Positions 56,254-64,000 of a DNA stretch of 64,000 bases are shown piece after piece (position 1 is the first letter of the stretch; every line of letters begins with the position of its first letter). Under the pieces are notes generated by a model that did not search any database, had not been told where the DNA came from, and was given only the letters and a program-made list of their open reading frames with translations. A program made the position numbers and the translations under genes. The stretch is taken from assembly GCA_041390825.1 (NCBI GenBank), contig JAWKPF010000021.1, positions 11,029 to 75,028 on the forward strand, written 5' to 3'. The DNA comes from Thermomicrobiales bacterium (GTDB lineage Bacteria; Chloroflexota; Chloroflexia; Thermomicrobiales; UBA6265).

Positions 56254-56341
56254 GCGAAAGCTGCTCCCCGTTGAAATCACTGTTCGCGTTGCCCGGCATT
56301 TTGTCACAGTCGGACAGCATCCGCTCGGGGTCTATCGCGGT

Positions 56342-56357
56342 TGTCAGACATCTTGCT
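56342..56357. promoter_or_regulatory. FadR/GntR-like operator between ggt and DUF1801 genes
   Basis: TGTCAGACATCTTGCT matches the site before the regulator gene at 13 of 16 positions, including all central ten bases. It lies 89 bases before the ggt start and 49 bases before the DUF1801 gene. On the plus strand it overlaps a possible -35 TTGTCA (56341-56346) with TAGAAT 19 bases on, so it may act on either gene. Confidence 0.5.
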
Positions 56358-56405
56358 GGGAGCGATAGAATCGTTCCATCTCTGAGCGCGCGGAAGGGAC
56401 TCACC

Positions 56406-56847
56406 ATGACCGATATCGATCGCTATCTGGCTTCACTGAAGAACCCGGCGAATGAGGATCCGGCAATTACATGGACGTCATCGAGACGGCGGCTCCTGGA
56501 CTTCCGATTCGCCTCCTGGGAGTACTCGGGCGGTGTCATTGGCTATGGGCACTACCACTGGCCTACAGATGCGTCCGAGCACGGGCGAATTCTTCATGAT
56601 CGGAGTCAGTAGCCGAAAGCGGTATGTCGCGATCTATACCAACGCTGCCAGTGGGCAGGGATATCTGGCGGAGACATTCGAGGACCGTCTTGGCGGATGA
56701 AGATCGGCAAGAGCTGTATCGAGGCGCCGGACAAGACCGGGATCGCGGATGACGTGCTGGTCGACCTGGTCACGCAATCGGTCGCGTACTTCTTTCGGAC
56801 GGAGTTCGAGAAGCCAAAGACACCAAACTCGTTGCAGCTCTGGAGTA
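56406..56847 (+). CDS. DUF1801-domain protein, frameshifted
   Basis: Begins ATG 56406 (MTDIDRYLASLKNPANE). Joined frames give MDVIETAAPGLPIRLLG, GGVIGYGHYHWPTDASEHG, MIGVSSRKRYVAIYTNAASG and ETFEDRLGGMKIGKSCIEA, matching the DUF1801 pattern (IGYGxYHY, GFSPRKxxLxxYI, LGKxKxGKSCLYI). A tail reading DDVLVDLVTQSVAYF follows. Three or more breaks separate the blocks. The end at the TAG near 56847 is approximate. The family is linked to small iron- or ligand-binding folds of unknown role. Divergent from ggt. Confidence 0.62.
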
Positions 56848-56992
56848 GCGCGCTGGCGGAAAGGAATTGCTCGGAAATGAAGCGATCGCGAGGATATAGC
56901 ATTCAGACAGATGTCTATACCTATCCCAACAACAACTGCCGCTCCGCGGCACCCAGACAGAAAACATCCTCGCCTTCCAATGGCGCATCTGG

Positions 56993-57629
56993 TCAGGGGT
57001 GGGCCGCATTGCCCGGCGTATGGGCTGAGACAAACGGCATCTGCTCTGGGTCGAAAACCTCCGCCAACTCGAGGAGCCGCACCGACGCGCAGATCGGGAG
57101 GCCAACCACGTTGCTGTAGCACCCAACGATCCCTTCCACCATAGTTGCGGCTTCGCCCTGAATGGCATATCCGCCAGCCTTGTCGAGCGGCTCACCGGTG
57201 GCGACATATGCCTCGATTTCATCGTCGCCCAGATCCCGGATGCGCACCTCGCTGCGCACAACCTCGTCCCACGACTCGCCGGTCAGCGGATCGAGGACCA
57301 CGACCGCGGTGTAGACCTCGTGCGATCGCCCACGCAGCCGGTGAACATATGCGCCGCGTCCCCGGCGTCGCGCGGTTTCCTCAAGATGTCGCCGTCAAGC
57401 ACCACATCGGTATCCGCCGCCAGGATCAGACAGCTGCCTGTGCCTGGCGCCACGGCATCGGCCTTGGCGCGAGCGATGGCGAGCACATTTTCAGCAGGCG
57501 CTGCGAGGTGTCGATCAGTTCTTCCGCACCGCTGACCATGACCTCGAACCGTTCGACAACTTGCCCGAGCAGTTCGAGCCTGCGCGGCGATCCAGAAGCA
57601 AGCACCAGGCAACGGGCGGATTCGGGCAT
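56993..57629 (-). CDS. maf: Maf-family nucleotide pyrophosphatase, frameshifted
   Basis: About 210 residues if joined, from ATG 57629. Maf proteins hydrolyse non-canonical or modified nucleoside triphosphates. Blocks: CLVLASGSPRRLELLGQVV (the SxSPRR signature), SGAEELIDTS, LAIARAKADAVAPGTGSCLI (Lys-containing loop), AADTDVVLDGDILRKP (the D-T-x-V/ADTxV motif), then TAVVVLDPLTGESWDEVV, DDEIEAYVATGEPLDKAGGY and AIQGEAATMVEGIVGCYSNV. At least three breaks (near 57510, 57370 and 57320). Housekeeping nature of this gene argues that the breaks are artefacts. Confidence 0.82.
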
Positions 57630-57702
57630 CGTTCCCCTCTTTCCATGTACGATTCGCGCAAACTTACCGACAGTCGAATCGGGAGTTACGATCCGGACGC
57701 CA

Positions 57703-58759
57703 TGCACCGAGATTTCTATACCGTTATCCTCGGCAGGGGCGCGGGCACACGCCTGTGGCCGCTTAGCCGCGCCGCACGCCCGGTTCGTTCGCTAATTGGC
57801 GACAAGTCGTTGCCGCAGCTTACTGCCGAGCGGGGTCGCGCCATTTTCGCCGCCAGGATCGCATCTTCACCGTTTCCGGTTCAGCGCACCCGCTGCAATC
57901 GCCTGGCAGCTTCCGGACATTCCCGAATCGAATCTGCTCGTCGAACCGGGAATGCGCGGCACTGGCAATGCCATCGCGCTGGCAGCGCTGCTGCTGATCG
58001 CCCAACGCGACCCGCACGCGGTGATGGGAAGCTTCGCCGCGGATCACAAGATCGCGAATACGGACGAGTTCCATCGAGCGCCGGCGACCGCGATCCGTTC
58101 GGCAGAAGCCGGATACTTGACCACGATCGGAATCGAGCCGAGTCATCCTGAACGGGATATGGCTACATCGAGCGCACGGACGACCTGGCCCTGCCGGGCG
58201 GGTACTTCGCGCGGCGCTTCGTCGAGAGGCCTGATCTGGAAACCGCGCAACGTTTCCTGACTCTGGCCGCTACTTTTCCATGGAACGCCAGCATGTTCGT
58301 CTGGCGAATCGATGTCTTTCTGCGCGAGTTCGAGCGGGCGCAACCAGATCTCCTCCGGGTGCCGCAGCGGATAGCGGCATGCTGGGGAGACCCAGAACGG
58401 GCAGACGAGATCGAGCGCGCATGGCTCGACCTGCCAGTGACCACCATCGATCACGGTCTGATGGTTATGTGGACGAGTTCGTCGTGGTCCCGGTGACACG
58501 GCTGGTCAGATATTGGCGACTGGAACGGATTCGCCGAATTGCTGGCCACCGACGAGGACGAGAACTGCTTCCACGGGAGGTCGTCGCGAGCGGCGTCCGG
58601 GAGGTACGTCTGGTCGCAACGATCACTGCGGTTTCGTGGGGGTAAGCAATCTGGCGGTGACTGGACGGAAGACACGCTCATGATCGTCGACCGGGCCAGC
58701 GCCCAGATGTGCGTGCGATCGTGTCCAAAATGGAGCGGGAACGTCCTGACCTGACATGA
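57703..58759 (+). CDS. Mannose-1-phosphate guanylyltransferase-like protein, frameshifted
   Basis: About 350 residues if joined, from ATG 57703 (MHRDFYTVILG). Nucleotidyltransferase blocks: RGAGTRLWPLSRAARP (GGxGTRLWPLSR nucleotide loop), ESNLLVEPGMRGTGNAIALA, AVMGSFAADHKIANTDEFHR, GYLTTIGIEPSHPE, GGYFARRFVERPDLETAQRF-like text, then FPWNASMFVWRIDVFLREFE and a late DEFVVVPV. ManC makes GDP-mannose for polysaccharides. Seven or so breaks. The final frame ends MERERPDLT with TGA overlapping the next ATG. The divergent maf gene starts 74 bases away. Confidence 0.78.
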
Positions 58760-60189
58760 CAACGGCGACCACCGATCCCATCCCTGTCGGTATCGACGAA
58801 ATCGAAGCAGCCCGGCGCGCCTCTTCGACGGACCGGGCGGCCCGATTGCAACGCGCACGCCGCCTTATCCTCTCGGACCCGTTGAGCAACCAGCTGGGAT
58901 GCCGTGTCTGCTCCAAGTTGGAGAACCTGCAAAAACGGGGTCGTACAAGATCCGCGGCGCGTACAACAACATCGCCAACCTGACTCCGGAACAAGCAAGC
59001 GCAGGCATCGTGACCGCCTCGGCAGGAAATCACGCGCAGGGTGTGGCGCTGGCGGCGGCACTGTTTGGCATCGCGACCAAACATCGGTTTTTGTGCCTGT
59101 TGGCACCCCAAGGTGAAACAGGACAACACGCGAGCGTATGGCGTCGATGTGCGTGAGGTCGGTGAGAACTTCGACCTGGCGCGCAAACCGCCGAGGAAGC
59201 AGCGGAAAGCGGCCGCGTGTTCATCCTGGCGAATACCGTTCGACGACTGGCGGACGATTGCCGGCCAGGGCACGATTGGTCTGGAGATGTCGACGATCTG
59301 CCGCAGGCACGCGCGATCGTCGCACCGGTAGGCAGGCGGCCTCATTGCGGGTATAGCCCTGGCGGTTGCCGGACGACACGCCAACACCACGGTGATCGGC
59401 GTCGAGGCCGAAGGCGCGGCCAGCCTGGTTTGGGCATCGATCACGGCTCGCCGGAAGCGATGCCAACCTGCTGCCCGCAGATTGCCGATGGCATCAAGGT
59501 CAGCCAGATCGGCGATCGGCCGTTTCTGGTCGCCGGCAGACTGATCGGCCGTGACCGTATCACTGACCGTGCCGGATACGGAGATCGTGGCGGCAATAGC
59601 CGATCTGATGGTCATGCGGGAGATGTCGCGAGGGTGCTGGCGCGACCGCGCTTGCGGGACTGCGCGATATTCAGCAAGGCCGTGTGCCCTCGGTCCCCGT
59701 ACGGCAAGGACGACGACGTGATCGTGCTGGTGTCGGGCGGGAATATCGATCCGAGCTTCTCATGGCGCATTCTTTATGAGCGGTCGGTGCGCAACTTGCT
59801 GGTCATTCGCGTGGCGATGCCGGATAGGCCCGGCGAACTGCTGCGCATGTTGTTGCCAATCGCCCACCTGAACGTCAGCATCATCGACGTGGACGTCAAC
59901 CGGCTGGACGCCCGGCCCCGCATGGGCAGGCGGATCGTGGAGCTGTGCGTGGCGATCTCCGCGCAATCTCAGGCGGACAACATGCTCAGCGCGTTGCGAT
60001 CCGGGATACAACGTGCTGGTCAGCCGCTGGCAAGACCCACGCATCGACCGCGGTGGCAATCTCTCCCGCTCGATCTTGACAGCGGATCGCGGATTCGATG
60101 CTGCATCCGAGGAGATGACGAATGTCTGGCGGAAGCAATCCGACGATCGGCGCGAGTTCGACGATCCGATCGCCTACCGCCGATCCTGA
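58756..60189 (+). CDS. ilvA: Threonine ammonia-lyase (threonine deaminase), frameshifted
   Basis: About 470 residues if joined, from ATG 58756 overlapping the upstream stop. The enzyme turns threonine into 2-oxobutyrate. Blocks: IPVGIDEIEAARR, KTGSYKIRGAYNNIANLTPE (Lys Schiff base), IVTASAGNHAQGVALAAALF (SAGNHAQG), VKQDNTRAYGVDVREVGENF, GGLIAGIALAVAGRHANTTV and a C-terminal ACT-like region VIRVAMPDRPGELLRMLLPI with VSIIDVDVNRL. A final 45 residues (YNVLVSRWQDP to DPIAYRRS) extend beyond the ACT fold. The frame changes many times, about every 100-150 bases, the highest density in the window. Confidence 0.82.
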
Positions 60190-60198
60190 GCGATCAAC

Positions 60199-60381
60199 AT
60201 GCCCAACGAGGCCCTGCGAGAAGAACTGGAGCGCATGACTCCCGAAGAACGGGAGGCGTACCTGAACTACCTCGAAGAGCTGGCCAAAGGAGTATCTGGA
60301 GCCCCGGTGGTCCCTGACCCGGCCCAGTGTCCAGCGACAACGCACTGGACACTCGACCCTGGACGCTGGACGACCGCCTAA
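60199..60381 (+). CDS. Small charged protein of uncertain status
   Basis: Sixty residues beginning MPNEALREELERMTPEEREA, a clearly helical acidic segment, nine bases after the ilvA stop. The last 20 residues (from about DPAQCPATTHW) are encoded by a GC-rich inverted repeat, so the real protein may end earlier and its stop may be lost to a frame error. It has no family I recognise. Coding is plausible for the first 40 residues only. Confidence 0.4.
   Translation: MPNEALREELERMTPEEREAYLNYLEELAKGVSGAPVVPDPAQCPATTHWTLDPGRWTTA
60326..60371. repeat. CTGGAC-type inverted repeat between convergent genes
   Basis: AGTGTCCAG (60326-60334) pairs with CTGGACACT (60345-60353), and related words TGGACGCTGGACG follow to 60371. 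It sits where the plus-strand small gene and the minus-strand aldolase gene converge, as the repeat at 51503 does, so both may be extragenic elements of one class or terminators. Confidence 0.45.
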
Positions 60382-61155
60382 TACGCGTCCTGCTTGTTCG
60401 GATCGATCCGAGCTGGGCCATCTCGGCGGCAATCCCGTTGAAGGATGAATCCGGCATCGGATCAACGGTCAGGAACTGGAATCCCACGCGCGGCCAGCGC
60501 GAGCGCTTCGGTGGGACCGGATGTCGCATAGCCGGCGAACTTGCCGGTGTTCTTGCAGGCCTGCAGCGTTCTCTCCACCGCTTCCGCATGCACCTCACTG
60601 GCGAACCGATCACGCGGGTGGATGCCGTATGAGAGCGCCAGATCGGACGGCCCGATCCAGCAACCATCGACACCTGGCGTCGAGAGAATTGCCTCGGCGT
60701 TTTCTACCGCGGTCTTGGTCTCGATCTGCACCGCCAGAAAAACCTCGCGGTCGATTTCATCGGTGTAGTTGGCGCCGTATCGCGCCGCTCGCCCCCAGCC
60801 CCAGGAGCGCGTGCCGATCGGCGGAAAGCGGCAGGCATCCGCGGCCCTTTTTGGCATCGGCGGCGCTGTTCACCATGGGAACCACGATGCCGACACACCC
60901 TTCGTCCAGGAAGCGGCCGATCCAGGTGAAATCGTTGACTGGAACGCGGGCAACCGCATCGGCCGGGTAACCGCCGATCGCCAGAAGGCAATCGATCACG
61001 CGGTCCATCCCGAACGAACCATGCTGCCCGTCGAGAAAGACGAAATCGATCCCCGAGGCAGCCAGCGTCTCGGTGGCAATTGGCGATCCGATGCCGGACG
61101 CGAATCCATAAACGGGCTTGCCGGCCTTGATCTTCGCGAGTGTCCTGTTCTTCAT
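60378..61155 (-). CDS. HpcH/HpaI-family aldolase, frameshifted
   Basis: About 258 residues if joined, from ATG 61155 with GGGAGGG seven bases upstream. These class II aldolases split 4-hydroxy-2-oxo acids and relatives. Blocks: KNRTLAKIKAGKPVYGFASG, IDFVFLDGQHGSFGMDRVID, WIGRFLDEGCVGIVVPMVNS, then FLAVQIETKTAVENAEAILS (metal-binding Glu), VDGCWIGPSDLALSYGIHP and FQFLTVDPMPDSSFNGIAAE-like text, ending in a frame that closes IDPNKQDAY. Breaks near 60870, 60800, 60470 and 60400. A FadR/GntR-like site is 246 bases upstream. Confidence 0.8.
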
Positions 61156-61506
61156 GTTCCCTCCCTTGGCTCAGGCCGCGGTGGCCCAAAGCGATTCAGA
61201 ACGTCCGAGGCGCCGTGCGTCCGGGACGGCAGTTGCTTCTCGCGGACGTCGTCGCTATCGCCTATACCCCGATTGCTGAACGATTGCCTACTACAAGCTG
61301 CCGTTGCCTTCAGACGTGCCAACCGTATGGAACAGCGCCGCTATCCAGATTGCGCAACAGGTCCGGGTCGAGCGTCGGCATCGAGGAGTTTCGTCGTTCT
61401 GGTAAGACGTCTGATGAACGACTGGCCGATTGTAGATGGTTCTCGCATCCCTCGCTGGCGGCTATCCGATCGCGCTCACGATGAAGAATGTAGGTCCACG
61501 CGCGTG
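61156..61506 (-). promoter_or_regulatory. 351-base gap with FadR/GntR-like operator
   Basis: The only gap over 300 bases. It holds GGTAAGACGTCTGATG (61401-61416), matching the core and most flanks of the operator at 36020. On the minus strand an ATG at 61381, 19 bases after the site, opens a 23-codon frame (MPTLDPDLLRNLDSGAVPYG) that stops at 61310; it lacks a ribosome site and could be the start of a frameshifted small gene. Nothing else is supported. Confidence 0.4.
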
Positions 61507-62554
61507 CTAACTCGCGAGCGCATAGATCGACTCGGCCAGTCCCAAAGCGCTTCGCCTCGGACACCAGCGCGTTCCAGGTGGTGTCGTCGACCATGCACCC
61601 TTCGGCTTCGCGCCGTGCCTGCTCGCGCACCTCGAAATCGCCGGGCATCAGGACCTCTGAAAAACCTTCAGCCGGCGTGGCGCCGCTGCACCGCCAGCTT
61701 CTTCGGTCACGACGTCACGGAAGAAGTCAAAGCAACGCCGGACAACGCGCGGGATCGATGGCGATGACGACGGGACCGTTGCCTCCTCGATGCGTTTTCA
61801 ACCGGTCCTGGGTCATCCCCGCCAGACCACGGTAGAGGCAGCTGCGCCAGGATGCTGAATCCGGAGCCCTTGTGACCACCGAACGCCATCAGCGCGCCTC
61901 CGTCGTAGAAGTCATTCGGATCGAGCGAAGGCGCGCCATCTTTGTTGACGATCACACCTGGAGGAACAGGGACACCCTTGTTGCGCGCCACCCGCACCTT
62001 GCCTTCGGCTATTTGGGCAGTGGCAATGTCGAGCGCGAACGGCTGATCCTCGTCAGTTCCTGGAACAGACCAGGCGATCGGGTTGGTGCCCATCACACGG
62101 GTGCGCGCTCCATAGGGCGCAACCGCTGCTCCCGCGTTCGCCATCGCGATACCGATCATCCCGTCTCGGGCAATGGTTTCCACATAGGGAGCGACCGCGC
62201 CCGACATGGAAACAGCGCTCGACCGTTCCGATGGCAATTCCATACTCCCGTGCCAGGCGCATCGTCTCGTTCACCGCGAGGTGAAACGCGGGCTGTCCCC
62301 ATCCCCATTTGCCGACCTTGAGGGTCGCCCCATCGATGGAGACCACTTTGCCGCCTCGGCCTTCGGGTCGAGCGCGCCACTTTCGACAGCTTCGATGTAC
62401 TGGAGGATACGAATGACGCCATGGGAATCGTGGCCGGTCAGGTTGGCGGCCACAAGCGAGTTTAATGAACGCCGATGTCTCGATAAGTGTGCCGACTGCC
62501 TCGAACAAGCCCGGTCATCAGCCCGCGAAGCTGGTCGGCGCTGCAAATTGGCAT
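61507..62554 (-). CDS. Ldh-family (malate/L-lactate-type) dehydrogenase, frameshifted
   Basis: About 345 residues if joined, from ATG 62554. This NAD(P)-dependent family oxidises 2-hydroxy acids such as ureidoglycolate, malate or sulfolactate. Blocks: GLFEAVGTLIETSAFI, AANLTGHDSHGVIRILQYIE (catalytic His in SHG), VSIDGATLKVGKWGWGQPAF, VNETMRLAREYGIAIGTV, DGMIGIAMANAGAAVAPYGA, RVMGTNPIAWSVPGTDEDQP, GVIVNKDGAPSLDPNDFYDG and MAFGGHKGSGFSILAQL. The end uses a frame that closes in SIYALAS. Breaks are near 62500, 62460, 62345, 62210, 61840, 61720 and 61550. Role relative to the HpcH aldolase: the two could form one hydroxy-acid route. Confidence 0.8.
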
Positions 62555-62693
62555 GGAACAATCGACTCGATCGTGCTTTTTCGCCCCGGTCCGTTGTTGC
62601 CGGATTGTAGAGGTCCGCACGAACGATCGCCGCCAGGCATCGTGGGAACCGGTGAGCGGTGTCGCTTGCTATCAGTGACAGAGGACTGGGCGT

Positions 62694-62909
62694 CTACCCC
62701 TCGTACCCGCGCACCACACCCTGGAGCAACTGGCCCGACTCGGCCATGACATAGCGGAGACCGTCCAGATAGAGCAGAACATCCAGCAGCTCCTGTCCCT
62801 GGAAATGCTCGACCGCATCGGCAAGCTCGCCGCATTCACGCAGCGCGGCGACCAGGTTCTGCCGAGCCTGAGCGCCGCGTTGGAATTCGTTCCGATCGAG
62901 ATCGCTCAC
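62694..62909 (-). CDS. Small protein coupled to the amidase gene
   Basis: 71 residues, MSDLDRNEFQRGAQARQNLV to LLQGVVRGYEG, mostly helical, with an acidic middle (CGELADAVEHFQGQELLDVL). Its ATG at 62909 overlaps the amidase stop as ATGA. No signal or membrane segment. Small helical partners next to amidases are sometimes accessory subunits (the GatC idea), but the match is not clear. This gene and the amidase are the first unbroken genes after the frameshifted zone. Confidence 0.6.
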   Translation of the reverse strand: MSDLDRNEFQRGAQARQNLVAALRECGELADAVEHFQGQELLDVLLYLDGLRYVMAESGQLLQGVVRGYEG

Positions 62910-64000
62910 AGGGCCATCTCCGTCGCGAGTGGTGGACGGGTCCAGTTCGCGCCGAACTGATTGGCAAGCACGGCTTCGATCGCCATACCGATCTGGCAGA
63001 GACGCGCTTCGTCATACGGGCGTCCCGCGATCTGCAGGCCGACCGGCAAGCCATTCCCATCGAACCCGCACGGAATCGAGAGCACCGGCTGTCCGGTGAT
63101 ATTGAAGGGCATCGTCATGCGCGTGTACGCCAGGGTGACATGCTCGCGCGCCGTTCCGGGATAGTCGGCAAAGAGGTCGTCGGCTGGCAATGCCGTGGCA
63201 GGTGTCGCAGGAGAAACCAGCACGTCGACTCCGTGATCGAGATAGACCTGCTCGATACTGGCGCGCACCACCGTGCGCGCTTGTTGCGCGCGCACCAATG
63301 CGCCAGCCGGAATCAGCGACGACGCCTTCACGCGCTCCATGAGCGTCGGACCATAGCTACCCGGGTTCTTCTTGACCCCTTCGCGGTGCACAACCTCGGT
63401 CTCGACCCGGTTGATGATGAACCCGGCGGCCCGCGCCGCGCGGGCATCGTCCCACGGCGCATCGACCACCTGAGCGCCGCCAGCCGCAAGCAAGCCGATG
63501 GCCTGCCGTACTGCCTCGTAGACACCCGGTTGCAGTTGCTCGAAGAAATGCGGATGCGACACGCCGACGCGTATCTCGGAAAGCGCCAATGGCATGAGCG
63601 GCGCCGATTGCTCGATGCCGGCCAGCGCGCAGTACATCGTATAGGCGTCTTCGGTTGTTCTGGTCAGCGGCCCGACCGTATCCAGGGCCCAGGAAAGCGG
63701 AAAGACGCCCCTGGTGCTGAGAACGCCATAGGTCGGCTTCAGACCGACCGCGCCACAAACCGAAGCGGGAATACGGATGCTCCCGCCGGTGTCGGAACCC
63801 ATCGCAGCCGTGGCCGATCCCACCGAAACCGCTGCCGCCGATCCGCCAGACGATCCCCCCGGAATGCGGGTTGGGTCCCATGGGTTACGCGCCGGAGGGC
63901 TGACGACCCCGGCCGCGAATTCCTGCGTGACCGTCTTGCCGATGACGATGCCGCCGGCGCACCGCAGCATCTCGACCGAGGCCGAATCCTCTGTGGCGGC
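62906..64000 (-). CDS. Amidase-signature family enzyme (5' end off window)
   Basis: At least 364 residues; the frame is open at the right edge, so the catalytic Lys region probably lies outside. The amidase signature is intact: EFAAGVVSPPARNPWDPTR, then PGGSSGGSAAAVSVGSATAA with the Ser pair, and GSDTGGSIRIPASVCGAVGL with the cis-Ser and nucleophile Ser. The C-terminus VDVLVSPATPATALP and RMTMPFNITGQPVLSIPCGF is typical. The enzymes hydrolyse amides to acids and ammonia, for example in indoleacetamide, malonamidate or allophanate pathways. It fits the amide/acyl-amino-acid theme of the minus-strand genes. Confidence 0.9.
   Translation of the reverse strand, partial: AATEDSASVEMLRCAGGIVIGKTVTQEFAAGVVSPPARNPWDPTRIPGGSSGGSAAAVSVGSATAAMGSDTGGSIRIPASVCGAVGLKPTYGVLSTRGVFPLSWALDTVGPLTRTTEDAYTMYCALAGIEQSAPLMPLALSEIRVGVSHPHFFEQLQPGVYEAVRQAIGLLAAGGAQVVDAPWDDARAARAAGFIINRVETEVVHREGVKKNPGSYGPTLMERVKASSLIPAGALVRAQQARTVVRASIEQVYLDHGVDVLVSPATPATALPADDLFADYPGTAREHVTLAYTRMTMPFNITGQPVLSIPCGFDGNGLPVGLQIAGRPYDEARLCQIGMAIEAVLANQFGANWTRPPLATEMAL

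Overview
The window looks like chromosomal DNA of a GC-rich bacterium. The gene mix is a standalone TrpB2-type tryptophan synthase beta chain, an HPRT-like protein with a nuclease-like N-terminus, many oligopeptide and sugar ABC importers, and frequent GTG/TTG starts. It fits a Thermomicrobia-like member of the Chloroflexota best, but this is an inference from gene content and the confidence is moderate to low. I see no rRNA, tRNA, CRISPR array, insertion sequence or prophage.

Layout. 1-1355 (+): the end of a metallophosphoesterase and a HisC-like aminotransferase fold protein. 1356-11273 (-): a long directon with a sugar ABC importer (binding protein, two permeases, a coupled unknown gene), uvrC, tsaC, a membrane protein, a 61-residue protein, rarA and rph. 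11466-17209: base-excision glycosylase, DedA, TrpB2, CorA and a nuclease-like/phosphoribosyltransferase fusion. 17383-22205 (+): a MoxR-like ATPase with its VWA partner, then a bicupin oxalate decarboxylase homologue. 22446-36055: DUF1905, a PHP phosphoesterase, an amidohydrolase, a secreted GH10 xylanase, an ABC exporter-type protein, a YcaQ-like protein, HAD, GDPD, MFS and TypA.

36056-51493 (+): a catabolic island. A FadR/GntR regulator is followed by a dipeptide-type ABC importer, an N-acyl-D-amino-acid deacylase-like enzyme, two Gfo/Idh/MocA oxidoreductases, a DapA/NanA-like lyase, a BNR/sialidase-fold protein, a DegT aminotransferase and a second dipeptide-type importer. 51593-64000: more catabolic genes, mostly on the minus strand (ggt, zinc-type alcohol dehydrogenase, a third Gfo/Idh/MocA protein, FAH hydrolase, HpcH aldolase, Ldh-type dehydrogenase, amidase). 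A housekeeping patch (maf, a manC-like gene, ilvA) interrupts them.

Three threads stand out. First, a near-palindrome with core AGA-YR-TCT lies in front of the FadR/GntR gene and recurs upstream of the second peptide importer, ggt and the HpcH aldolase gene, suggesting one regulon over both catabolic blocks. Second, the nuclease-like/PRTase gene and the MoxR/VWA pair form an unexplained tandem. Third, nearly every gene in 1-3.4 kb and 51.6-62.6 kb, housekeeping genes included, is broken by frameshifts, while the middle is almost clean. I read these as consensus or assembly errors, so such genes are annotated as single genes.
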